NCBI GenBank assembly: GCA_900543205.1
Contig: UQQM01000034.1
Span: 1-17,846 of the forward strand
Reading direction: 5' to 3'
DNA length: 17,846 nt
DNA from: an uncultured Bacteroides sp.
Lineage (GTDB): Bacteria; Bacteroidota; Bacteroidia; Bacteroidales; UBA932
Within the stretch, counting starts at the first letter, position 1. Every line of letters begins with the position of its first letter. Shown piece after piece: positions 1 to 6,331 of this stretch. Position numbers and translations under genes: made by a program. Under the pieces are notes generated by a model. It searched no databases, had not been told where the DNA came from, and saw only the letters and a program-made list of their open reading frames with translations.

Positions 1-21
1 AATGGAAAGGAGGAAGAAGAA

Positions 22-315
22 ATGAAAGCAATGTTCATAGCATATAACCAGGCGTACAACGAGGAAATCGTGGAGACGCTCAAGGAATTCGGCCAGAAGG
101 GCTTCACCCGCTGGCACGACATCGAGGGCCGGGGCCATTTCAACGGCCAGCCCCGTCTGGGCAGCCATGCCTGGCCCGAGCTCAACCAGGGAGTCCTTGC
201 GGTCATGCCGGACGAGAAGGTGGCCCCGATTCTGGCGGCCATGAAGGCGAAGGACGAGGCCGCGCCCGACCTGGGGCTCAGGGCGTTCGTCTGGAATGTT
301 GAATCTTATTATTAA
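22..315 (+). CDS. PII-like small protein (PG0823-type)
   Basis: This is a 97-residue soluble protein with no signal peptide or membrane segment. Its pattern resembles the small PII/GlnB-like ferredoxin-fold proteins of Bacteroidota (PG0823 type). It has an N-terminal beta strand (MKAMFIAYN), a helix, a loop rich in Gly, His and Trp (residues about 36-54, containing GRGHFNGQ and GSHAWPELN), and a C-terminal strand ending GLRAFVWNVE. Such proteins are often found beside RND-type efflux genes, but the upstream neighbour is outside this window. The start is well supported: AAAGGAGG lies at 6-13, about 8 bases before the ATG, which is unusual here because most other genes lack a clear ribosome binding site. 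A ligand or partner cannot be read from the sequence. The family assignment comes from recalled sequence pattern only. Confidence 0.7.
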   Translation: MKAMFIAYNQAYNEEIVETLKEFGQKGFTRWHDIEGRGHFNGQPRLGSHAWPELNQGVLAVMPDEKVAPILAAMKAKDEAAPDLGLRAFVWNVESYY

Positions 316-328
316 TTTGCTAACTTTG
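299..328 (+). promoter_or_regulatory. Candidate promoter for trxA and downstream genes
   Basis: TAACTTTG at 321-328 matches the Bacteroidota -7 element TAnnTTTG at every fixed position. TTG at 299-301 lies 19 bp upstream and can serve as the -33 element. Transcription would begin around 333-335, inside the hairpin at 329-359. The -33 part is only three bases and overlaps the end of the preceding coding sequence, so the assignment is tentative. Confidence 0.5.
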
Positions 329-366
329 CATCCGTCGGGCCACAGTGGTCCGGCGGATGTTTTTTT
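329..366 (+). terminator. Hairpin plus T-tract after the PII-like gene
   Basis: A 13-bp stem (329-341 with 347-359, including two G-T wobbles) encloses a 5-base loop (ACAGT) and is followed by seven T residues at 360-366. This is a canonical intrinsic terminator for the gene ending at 315. The 5' foot of the stem adjoins a -7-like element, so the hairpin may instead, or also, sit at the 5' end of the trxA transcript. Confidence 0.8.
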
Positions 367-380
367 AATCTGATTTTATT

Positions 381-695
381 ATGGCAAAGGTTGTAAATGA
401 TTCGAACATAGCCGAGATTCTCGGCTCGAAGGAGCCTGTCCTCATAGATTTCTGGGCCACATGGTGCGGCCCTTGCAGGATGCTCGCCCCCACGGTGGAT
501 GAGATCGCCGAAGAATTCGAGGGTCGTGCCGTCGTAGCCAAATGCAACGTTGACGACTGTGAAGACATCTCTATGAAGTACGGCATCCGCAACATCCCCA
601 CGCTGCTCTTCTTCAAGAACGGGGAGCTCGTCGACAGGACCGTGGGCGTGGTGTCCAAGCAGGATATAGCGGACAGGCTGACAAAATTAATTTAA
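381..695 (+). CDS. trxA: Thioredoxin
   Basis: A 104-residue cytoplasmic thioredoxin, the normal full length, with no signal peptide. It is a dithiol-disulfide oxidoreductase, normally reduced by thioredoxin reductase, which keeps cytosolic protein thiols reduced. The active site WCGPC is at residues 28-32, preceded by the strand VLIDFWAT. The conserved cis-proline is Pro73 in NIPTLLFF, and the C-terminal GVVSKQDIADRL helix is typical. Two extra cysteines (55 and 60) lie in the central strand-turn (KCNVDDCED), which is not universal in the family. The gene follows a hairpin and promoter-like element and is 12 bases upstream of an outer-membrane protein gene, so it may head the long + strand transcript. 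Confidence 0.96.
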   Translation: MAKVVNDSNIAEILGSKEPVLIDFWATWCGPCRMLAPTVDEIAEEFEGRAVVAKCNVDDCEDISMKYGIRNIPTLLFFKNGELVDRTVGVVSKQDIADRLTKLI

Positions 696-707
696 CTTAC
701 CAAAATC

Positions 708-1322
708 ATGAAAAAAGCTATTATCGCGATTGCAGCCCTCTTCGTGGCTCTTTCGGCAAATGCCCAGATCGGTGTAGTGGCCGGTCTCACCTCTTCTTCC
801 ACCAACGTCGAGGCTGCGGTGGCCGACATCAAGAACGTGAACCAGTATCATGTGGGTATCACCTACAAGATCGGAATCGGCAACATGCTCGCCATTCAGC
901 CCGCGCTGATCTACAACATGAAGGGCACCCAGCTCGGAGATATAGCCGGACTTGACGATGTCGACGTGAACTACAAGACAGGATACCTCGAACTTCCCGT
1001 ACAGGTGCAGCTCGGCTTCGGAATCGGAAGCATCGCCCGCGTCTATGGATTCGCCGAGCCTTTCGTGGGCTACGCAATCACCAACCAGGTGCAGGGTCTT
1101 GGAGATACCGTCAAGAACTGGGACAATGTCAAGAACAGGCTTGAGTACGGTGTCGGACTCGGCGCAGGAGTGGAGCTTTTCAGGCATCTCCAGGTGTCAG
1201 TGAAGTATTTCTGGGACCTTGGCGACGTCTATGGAGCCGACATCACCTTCGGAGATGTGACCAAGGACATTGCGACGAGCAAGTGCAGCGGCATCGCCGC
1301 TTCCGTCGCCTTCCTCTTCTAA
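708..1322 (+). CDS. Outer-membrane beta-barrel protein (OmpW/PorT-like)
   Basis: A 204-residue secreted protein. The N-terminus MKKAIIAIAALFVALSANAQ is a clear signal peptide, with cleavage expected near Ala19/Gln20. The mature part consists of alternating amphipathic strands with aromatic ends (for example LAIQPALIYNM, YLELPVQVQLGF, RVYGFAEPFVGYAI, LEYGVGLGAGVELF, LQVSVKYFWDLG) and ends in VAFLF with a terminal aromatic residue. This is the layout of the small 8-strand barrels annotated in Bacteroidota as outer membrane beta-barrel or PorT-family proteins. A substrate or partner is not evident. It lies 12 bases after trxA and 6 bases before the LOG gene, so it is probably co-transcribed with both, though it shares no obvious pathway with them. 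Confidence 0.85.
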   Translation: MKKAIIAIAALFVALSANAQIGVVAGLTSSSTNVEAAVADIKNVNQYHVGITYKIGIGNMLAIQPALIYNMKGTQLGDIAGLDDVDVNYKTGYLELPVQVQLGFGIGSIARVYGFAEPFVGYAITNQVQGLGDTVKNWDNVKNRLEYGVGLGAGVELFRHLQVSVKYFWDLGDVYGADITFGDVTKDIATSKCSGIAASVAFLF

Positions 1323-1328
1323 AGACTT

Positions 1329-1856
1329 ATGGCTGACAGGAAGGCGGTAATTTTCTGCTCGTCACACGAACTTGAACAAAAGTACATCCAGGCTGCACGG
1401 AAAATAGTCCGTGCAGCTTGTTTGGCTGGATATGACATAGTGTCCGGAGGCACCGTCAAGGGCCTGATGGGCGTGGTCTGCGACGAGGCTTCGAGTTGCG
1501 GAGCCGGAGTGATAGGCGCGGTTCCGCGTTTCATGAAGGGTCTGGAGCATCCGGCTCTCACGGAGTGTGTCTGGACCGACACGATGTCGCAGCGCAAGGA
1601 GGCCATGAGGCAAGGTACCAGCCTCGCCATAGCGCTTCCCGGCGGCATAGGCACCCTGGACGAACTTGCCGAGACCTATTGCCTGGCCAAGATGGACCTG
1701 TACGAAGGCCGTGTCGTGGCCTTCAACATGGAGGGTTTCTACGAGCCCCTGAAGGCCCAGCTCAGGCATTTCGTGGATACGGGGATGCTTTACGAAGACT
1801 CCCTGAAGCTCATCCATTTCCCTGAAACCATAGAAGAGCTGGAGGCGCTGCTGTGA
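1329..1856 (+). CDS. LOG-family Rossmann-fold protein (TIGR00730-like)
   Basis: A 175-residue cytoplasmic protein of the LOG / lysine-decarboxylase-like family. Characterised members hydrolyse nucleoside 5'-monophosphates, such as cytokinin riboside monophosphates, to free base and ribose 5-phosphate. Visible signatures are a first nucleotide-binding segment GGTVKGLMG (residues 40-48), Arg89-Lys90 in MSQRKEAM, and the hallmark PGGIGTLDE at 104-112 with Glu112. The length is normal for short bacterial members. It begins 6 bases after the preceding stop codon and overlaps the GTG start of the polyprenyl synthase by 4 bases (GTGA), so translation is probably coupled. The old name lysine decarboxylase for this family is not supported biochemically. 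The physiological substrate here is unknown. Confidence 0.88.
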   Translation: MADRKAVIFCSSHELEQKYIQAARKIVRAACLAGYDIVSGGTVKGLMGVVCDEASSCGAGVIGAVPRFMKGLEHPALTECVWTDTMSQRKEAMRQGTSLAIALPGGIGTLDELAETYCLAKMDLYEGRVVAFNMEGFYEPLKAQLRHFVDTGMLYEDSLKLIHFPETIEELEALL

Positions 1857-2821
1857 ACCTTGCTGAAATAACGGCATATCTCGGCAGCGACTGGTCGGGG
1901 CTGGAGGAGCTCATGCGTTCCGGCCTGACGTCCGGCGTGAAGCTTCTCCAGTCGGTCAACGACAGCATCCTGGCTTCGTCGGGCAAGCGTCTGCGCCCCA
2001 TGATAAGCCTTCTGACGGCCCGGGCCCTCGGAACGCCGAATATCGACACCCTGCGCTATGCCGCCGCCTGCGAGCTGCTGCACAACGCGACCCTGATGCA
2101 CGATGACGTGGCCGATGAAAGTCCAGAACGCCGGGGGCGTCCTACTGTCTCGGCGCTTTTTGGCTCTTCCGCCGCCGTGCTGATAGGAGATTTCTGGTTG
2201 TCGCGCGCCGTTGACCTCATCCTGATGTCCGAAGACCACGAGCGCGTGGCCGGATTCTTCTCCAGGACGCTCAGCGACCTGGCGGAGGGCGAGATGCTCC
2301 AGATGGAGAAGGCGGCCAGCGCGGATACCGACGAGGATGCGTATTTCAGTATAATCCACAACAAGACAGCTTCCCTGTTCGAGACTGCCGGAAAGGCGGC
2401 GGCCGCTTCCGTGGGAGCTTCGGACGGACGTTTCGAAGCCGCGAAGCAGTTCGCCCTCTGTTTCGGCATGGCTTTCCAGATAAAGGACGACATACTCGAC
2501 TATGTCGGCGACACAAGGCTCGGCAAGCCCGTAGGCCTTGACATCAGGGAGCAGAAGATCACCCTTCCGCTTCTCGGCGCGATGCGCTCCTCCGGACGCG
2601 AGGCCGAGATACGCGCGAAGATTCAGGCCGTCCATGACCATCCGGAGTATTGCCGGGAGATACATTCCTTCGTCCTGGAGAACGGGGGAGTGGAGTATGC
2701 GTCGGCGAAACTTGACGAATATATCGGGAAGGCGTGCGGCGCCCTCTCCGTCCTGCCTGACTCCACTGCGAGGAGGTATCTGGAGGAGATAGCCCATTAT
2801 AATGCGTTCAGGCAGCTATGA
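1853..2821 (+). CDS. Trans-polyprenyl diphosphate synthase, long-chain type
   Basis: A 322-residue all-helical prenyltransferase that adds isopentenyl diphosphate to an allylic primer. It most likely makes the long side chain used for menaquinone. It has the substrate-binding GKRLRP (44-49), the first aspartate-rich motif DDVAD (84-88, usually DDxxD with V-V) followed by RRGRPT, and the second aspartate-rich motif DDILD (212-216). Residues just before the first motif (HNATLMH) include the small Ala79 at the position that limits chain length, and the context is as in octaprenyl and heptaprenyl synthases. It starts with GTG, overlapping the previous stop by 4 bases. No better in-frame start is visible near the family's N-terminus. 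It overlaps holB by 4 bases (ATGA). The exact product length cannot be determined from sequence. Confidence 0.92.
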   Translation: MNLAEITAYLGSDWSGLEELMRSGLTSGVKLLQSVNDSILASSGKRLRPMISLLTARALGTPNIDTLRYAAACELLHNATLMHDDVADESPERRGRPTVSALFGSSAAVLIGDFWLSRAVDLILMSEDHERVAGFFSRTLSDLAEGEMLQMEKAASADTDEDAYFSIIHNKTASLFETAGKAAAASVGASDGRFEAAKQFALCFGMAFQIKDDILDYVGDTRLGKPVGLDIREQKITLPLLGAMRSSGREAEIRAKIQAVHDHPEYCREIHSFVLENGGVEYASAKLDEYIGKACGALSVLPDSTARRYLEEIAHYNAFRQL

Positions 2822-3840
2822 GGTTCGCGGAGCTGAAAGGGAACGACGGGTTGAGGCGCGTGCTCCCGGAGATGGTCGACTCCGGACGCATCCCCCATGC
2901 GATGCTCTTCAGCGAGGATGACGGGGGCGGGGCTTTCGCGCTCTGCCTGGCCTTCCTGCAGTATCTCTACTGCCAGGACCGGAGAAACGGGGATTCCTGC
3001 GGGGAGTGCCCGTCCTGCAACAAGATATCCAAGCTGATCCATTCCGACCTGCATATCCTGTTCCCGACGTCCGCGACCAAGCCGTCATGGACCCTTGCCG
3101 CCGAATTCCGCGAACTGGCCGCCGCGAATCCGTATTTCCGCGAGGCCGAGCTGAATGCGGCGCTGAAGCTTGACGGCAAGAACACTTCGATTACCGTGGC
3201 CGATTCCAGGCACCTTCTCGATGCGCTGTCGCTCACGGCGCTGGAAGGCGGCTACCGCTCGGTAATCATCTATCTTCCGGAGAAGATGAACGCGGAGGCG
3301 GCGAACAAGCTGCTCAAGCTCATTGAAGAGCCTCCGCAGCTCACCCAGTTCCTGCTGATTTCCCACAGGCCCGACAGGCTGCTGCCCACGATAGCGTCCA
3401 GGTGCCAGCATCTCAGGGTATATCCGGAAACCGCCGGCGGGACGGGGGTGGATTTCGAGGCGCCCGAGCTCTTTTTCGAGCTTATGGATGCGCTGGTTTC
3501 GAAGAATTTGCTATCTTGCCTGGAGACGGGCGAGAAACTGGCCGCATTGCCCTCCAGAGAGAGCCTGAAGGCTTTCTGCAGATATGCGGCGGAAAACATA
3601 CGCCATATCTTTCTGGCCCAGCAGGGTCTCGGCGGGCTCGCAGGAGCTTCCGGGGCGTCGGACGGGATGACGGCGGAGGAGACGGACAGGAAGGTGACGG
3701 CATACGCCGGCAGCCTTTCAAAAACCTTTCCCCGCGGGGCGTCCGAAGTGCTGGACAGGACTCTGTCGCTGATAGACAGGAACGTCAACCAGAAGCTGGC
3801 CGTCACGGATATGGTGGACCGCTTATATAGATTGTTATGA
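2818..3840 (+). CDS. holB: DNA polymerase III delta prime subunit
   Basis: A 340-residue clamp-loader subunit that helps load the sliding clamp during chromosome replication. The N-terminal AAA+ domain starts with a segment typical of delta prime (IPHAMLFS). It has a four-cysteine zinc module (Cys52, Cys61, Cys64, Cys67; CGECPSCNKI). It also has NAEAANKLLKLIEEPP followed by the SRC motif at 194-196 (LLPTIASRCQHL). The place of the Walker A loop reads SEDDGGGAFA, with no lysine, so ATP hydrolysis is not expected; this fits the non-catalytic role of delta prime. The C-terminal half is a helical collar region. It overlaps its neighbours at both ends by 4 bases (ATGA), so translation is probably coupled from the prenyl synthase through to the PSP1 gene. 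Confidence 0.9.
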   Translation: MRFAELKGNDGLRRVLPEMVDSGRIPHAMLFSEDDGGGAFALCLAFLQYLYCQDRRNGDSCGECPSCNKISKLIHSDLHILFPTSATKPSWTLAAEFRELAAANPYFREAELNAALKLDGKNTSITVADSRHLLDALSLTALEGGYRSVIIYLPEKMNAEAANKLLKLIEEPPQLTQFLLISHRPDRLLPTIASRCQHLRVYPETAGGTGVDFEAPELFFELMDALVSKNLLSCLETGEKLAALPSRESLKAFCRYAAENIRHIFLAQQGLGGLAGASGASDGMTAEETDRKVTAYAGSLSKTFPRGASEVLDRTLSLIDRNVNQKLAVTDMVDRLYRLL

Positions 3841-5027
3841 GCAGAGAATCGATTCAATATGATTGCTTCAGAGGCTGCGTGACGACCCGGGACGAGAATT
3901 CGGGCGAGACTTCGTGCACCTATCGCGCAGGCTGCTGCAAGATGAGCACCCGCGACTGGCTCAAGGACGCCAGGGACGGCTCTTTCCCCAATATCTTCGA
4001 GGTGCGGTTCAAGAACACGCGCAAGGGCTTCTATGTCAATGACTCCTCGCAGAACATCCGTATCGGCGACCTTGTGATGGTCGAGGCTGTGACCGGCCTG
4101 GATCTCGGAATCGTGACGCTGGAAGGCCCGGCGGTGGGCAGGCAGATGAAATGCCGGGGAGTGGACCCTGAGACCGCTACCTTCAGGAAGATATACCGTA
4201 AGGCGCGCCAGACCGACATAGAGAAGTGGCAGGAGGCCATCGCGAGGGAACAGGAGACCATGATCAGGGCGCGCAAGATAGCCGCGATGATGGGTCTGGA
4301 GATGAAGATAGGCGATGTGGAGTTCCAGGGAGACGGCTCGAAGGCCATCTTCTACTATATAGCCGACGGCAGGGTGGATTTCCGCCAGCTGATCAAGGCA
4401 TACGCCGAGGAATTCCGCATCAGGATAGAGATGAGGCAGATAGGCGCCAGGCAGGAAGCCGGGCTCATAGGGGGACTGGGAGTGTGCGGACGCGAGCTCT
4501 GCTGCTCCAACTATATTTCTTCCTTCCAGAGCATTTCCACTTCGGCGGCGCGCTGCCAGGACCTTTCGCTCAATCCGCTGAAGCTCGCAGGACAGTGCGG
4601 CAAGCTGAAATGCTGCCTGAACTATGAGGTTCCGGTGTACCTGGACGCCCTTTCGCGCATACCCAAGCTCAACGGGCCGCTTGAGTTCGAGGACGGCCCC
4701 GCGTTCCTGCGCAAGACCGACATCCTCACGGAGACCATGTACTTCTCGTATGAGAAGTCGTCGGACGCCAAGCTCTATCCCCTGAGCGCGGCGGAGGTGG
4801 CGGACATCATCGAGATGAACAGGAACGGCGAGAAAGCCGAGTCCCTGCGCCCCGAACCGGTGCAGCACAAGCCTGAATTCGTGTCGGCCGTGGGCGACGA
4901 CAGCATCAGCCGCTTCGATGCGCCTCGCCGCAGGAAGAAACCCCAGAACAAGAAGAACGGCGGGCGCCAGCGCCGTCAGACCGTGAAGAACGGCGCGAAA
5001 CCGGGGCCGAAGAATGGGGAGAAGTAG
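3837..5027 (+). CDS. PSP1-domain protein, RicT/YaaT-like
   Basis: A 396-residue cytoplasmic protein with the PSP1 domain over roughly residues 50-270. In Bacillus subtilis the homologue RicT joins the RicA-RicF-RicT complex, binds iron-sulfur clusters and promotes RNase Y-dependent mRNA maturation; whether that applies here is inference. Signatures are the basic-rich strand VRFKNTRKGFYVN, GDLVMVEA, RIEMRQIGARQEAG, and the two cysteine clusters CGRELCC (217-223) and CGKLKCC (254-260). Further cysteines near the N-terminus (10, 14, 27, 33, 34) lie in an extension before the domain. The last 40 or so residues are very basic and low in complexity (RRRKKPQNKKNG), suggesting RNA or membrane contact. 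The holB - PSP1 - gldH - trmB order seen here is, from memory, recurrent in Bacteroidales. The gene overlaps gldH by 14 bases. Confidence 0.87.
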   Translation: MSRESIQYDCFRGCVTTRDENSGETSCTYRAGCCKMSTRDWLKDARDGSFPNIFEVRFKNTRKGFYVNDSSQNIRIGDLVMVEAVTGLDLGIVTLEGPAVGRQMKCRGVDPETATFRKIYRKARQTDIEKWQEAIAREQETMIRARKIAAMMGLEMKIGDVEFQGDGSKAIFYYIADGRVDFRQLIKAYAEEFRIRIEMRQIGARQEAGLIGGLGVCGRELCCSNYISSFQSISTSAARCQDLSLNPLKLAGQCGKLKCCLNYEVPVYLDALSRIPKLNGPLEFEDGPAFLRKTDILTETMYFSYEKSSDAKLYPLSAAEVADIIEMNRNGEKAESLRPEPVQHKPEFVSAVGDDSISRFDAPRRRKKPQNKKNGGRQRRQTVKNGAKPGPKNGEK

Positions 5028-5430
5028 GTTCCCGGCAATATTGTCGGCCATGCTGCTGCTCGCCGGCTGTGCCCGGCCGCTCTCGACCGAGATGTTCGTG
5101 CGCAGCGACCGCGCCGATAACGGGGTGTATGTTTTCGACCTGGAGCTTGAGGACAGCGTCACGGTCTATGATTTCTGGTTCTACAGCCGTACGGTCAGCC
5201 GCAGCATCTCCAGCCTTCCGCTCAATGTGCAGTGGCTTTCGCCTTCCGGACGGCGCTTCTCCGAGACGGTCTACATGAAAAGCGTGGATGCCGACGGAGA
5301 GAAGGAGCTTTACCGCAGCGGAGTGGTGCTTTCCGAGGCCGGACTCTGGCGCCTTAGCGTGCGTCCGGTAGGGGTGGACGATGAATTCTGCGGTCTTGGA
5401 GTGATATGCAAGGAGCATGGGACACGATAA
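5014..5430 (+). CDS. gldH: GldH-type lipoprotein
   Basis: A 138-residue lipoprotein. The N-terminus has basic residues, a hydrophobic core and the lipobox LLAGC with Cys19 as the lipidated residue. The rest is a single beta-rich domain with the GldH pattern: DNGVYVFDLELED, VTVYDFWFYSRTV, LPLNVQWLSPSGRRFSETVYM, GLWRLSVRP. In Flavobacterium GldH belongs to the gliding motility set linked to type IX secretion. In gut Bacteroidales homologues occur without gliding, so motility should not be inferred. It is somewhat shorter than the usual 150-165 residues, mainly at the C-terminus. It overlaps the PSP1 gene by 14 bases and trmB by 14 bases, in keeping with a single operon. The family call rests on pattern and gene order. 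Confidence 0.8.
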   Translation: MGRSRFPAILSAMLLLAGCARPLSTEMFVRSDRADNGVYVFDLELEDSVTVYDFWFYSRTVSRSISSLPLNVQWLSPSGRRFSETVYMKSVDADGEKELYRSGVVLSEAGLWRLSVRPVGVDDEFCGLGVICKEHGTR

Positions 5431-6325
5431 GTTGAGGAAATTTGCGGAGAACGAGAGCTTCTCCTGCCTGATGCAGCCCGATTCGAGGGAGCTGCTTGCC
5501 GACGGTTACGCCAATCTGCGCGACCACGGCATAAAGGGTCGTTGGAATGCCGGGATGTTCCCGCGTTCTGCGGCGCCTGCCGATTCCGGGCTTGTGCTCG
5601 AACTGGGCTGCGGCAAGGGTGAATATACCATAGACCTCGCCCTGCGCAATCCGGAGAGGAATTATGTCGGAGTGGACATCAAGGGGGCGCGGCTATGGAA
5701 AGGCGCCAAGTATGCGACGCAGAACGACCTCCCCAACGTGGCTTTCCTGCGGACGCGTGTGGAGTTCATATCCGCCTTTTTCGCCCCCGGGGAAGTATCG
5801 GAAATCTGGCTGACCTTCTCGGACCCGCAGTTCAGGAGCGAGAATTCCCGCCTGAGCTCGCCGCTCTTCCTCGAGCGCTACCGCTCTTTCCTGCGCCCCG
5901 GAGGCACGGTTCATCTGAAGACGGATTCCCGTTTCCTGCATGAATATACGAAGGCGGTCTGCAGGGTCAACGGTCTTGAGGTTCTCGCCTGCACGGAGAA
6001 CCTGTACGGAACTGTTTCCCGCGTTGCTGCGGATTCCCGTGTTGCGGCGGATTTCAAATCCGCTGCGACAGAAACAGAATCTTCCGCCGCAACAAGGGCG
6101 ATAGCCCCGGAGGTGCGTGAAGTCAAGACTTTCTATGAAAGCATGTTTCTGGAGCAGGGCTATCCCATCACCTATATGGCGTTCCGCCTCGACCATGAGG
6201 GGCCTTTCGCGGCTCCGCGCGACCCTGAGGATTTCGATTCGGACCATTGGCGCTCCATCGAAGGGCCGCGCGTGCTCTTCGGTCGCGACACCGCCGAAAC
6301 CCGCCGCCAGAAGCTCAAGAAATAG
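5417..6325 (+). CDS. trmB: tRNA (guanine-N7-)-methyltransferase with palindromic insertion
   Basis: A 302-residue SAM-dependent methyltransferase that makes m7G46 in the variable loop of tRNAs. The N-terminus MGHDKLRKFAENESF matches Bacteroidales TrmB and supports the start. The SAM-binding motif is ELGCGKGEY (62-70), followed by VGVDIKGARLWKGAK (84-98), the catalytic-region motif LTFSDPQ (132-138, with Asp136; family usually FPDP, so Ser135 replaces Pro), LKTDS (167-171) and the C-terminal FYESMFLEQGYPITYMAFRL. It is longer than the usual 220-255 residues. Much of the excess is a low-complexity insertion at about 203-227 (VAADSRVAADFKSAAT and on) encoded by nested inverted repeats, plus a C-terminal tail. 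The reading frame is kept, so the enzyme is probably functional. It ends 6 bases from the convergent ATPase gene. Confidence 0.9.
   Translation: MGHDKLRKFAENESFSCLMQPDSRELLADGYANLRDHGIKGRWNAGMFPRSAAPADSGLVLELGCGKGEYTIDLALRNPERNYVGVDIKGARLWKGAKYATQNDLPNVAFLRTRVEFISAFFAPGEVSEIWLTFSDPQFRSENSRLSSPLFLERYRSFLRPGGTVHLKTDSRFLHEYTKAVCRVNGLEVLACTENLYGTVSRVAADSRVAADFKSAATETESSAATRAIAPEVREVKTFYESMFLEQGYPITYMAFRLDHEGPFAAPRDPEDFDSDHWRSIEGPRVLFGRDTAETRRQKLKK
6023..6093. repeat. Nested palindromic element inside trmB
   Basis: The inner inverted repeat pairs 6040-6054 with 6056-6070 (15 bp with two G-T wobbles and a one-base centre); its core GCGGATTTCAAATCCGC (6047-6063) is perfect. The outer arms, 6023-6036 (GTTGCTGCGGATTC) and 6077-6093 (complement GTTGCGGCGGAAGATTC), match apart from one substitution and a 3-base gap. 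The left half is also a direct repeat (6023-6036 against 6041-6054). It encodes the extra residues 203-226 of TrmB. Confidence 0.8.
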
Positions 6326-6331
6326 GACGGT

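Noticed and set aside
1790..2797. A 335-codon open frame on the - strand opposite the polyprenyl synthase
   Set aside because: It lies entirely opposite a gene with both DDxxD motifs and has no family resemblance.
2914..2947. Missing Walker A lysine in holB as a sign of a broken gene
   Set aside because: Loss of ATPase residues is normal in delta prime subunits, and the zinc module and SRC motif are intact.
3270..5162. A 630-codon open frame on the - strand across holB, the PSP1 gene and gldH
   Set aside because: It is antisense to three well-recognised genes, has no recognisable domain and is rich in Arg, Ala, Leu and His, as expected for a shadow frame in GC-rich DNA.
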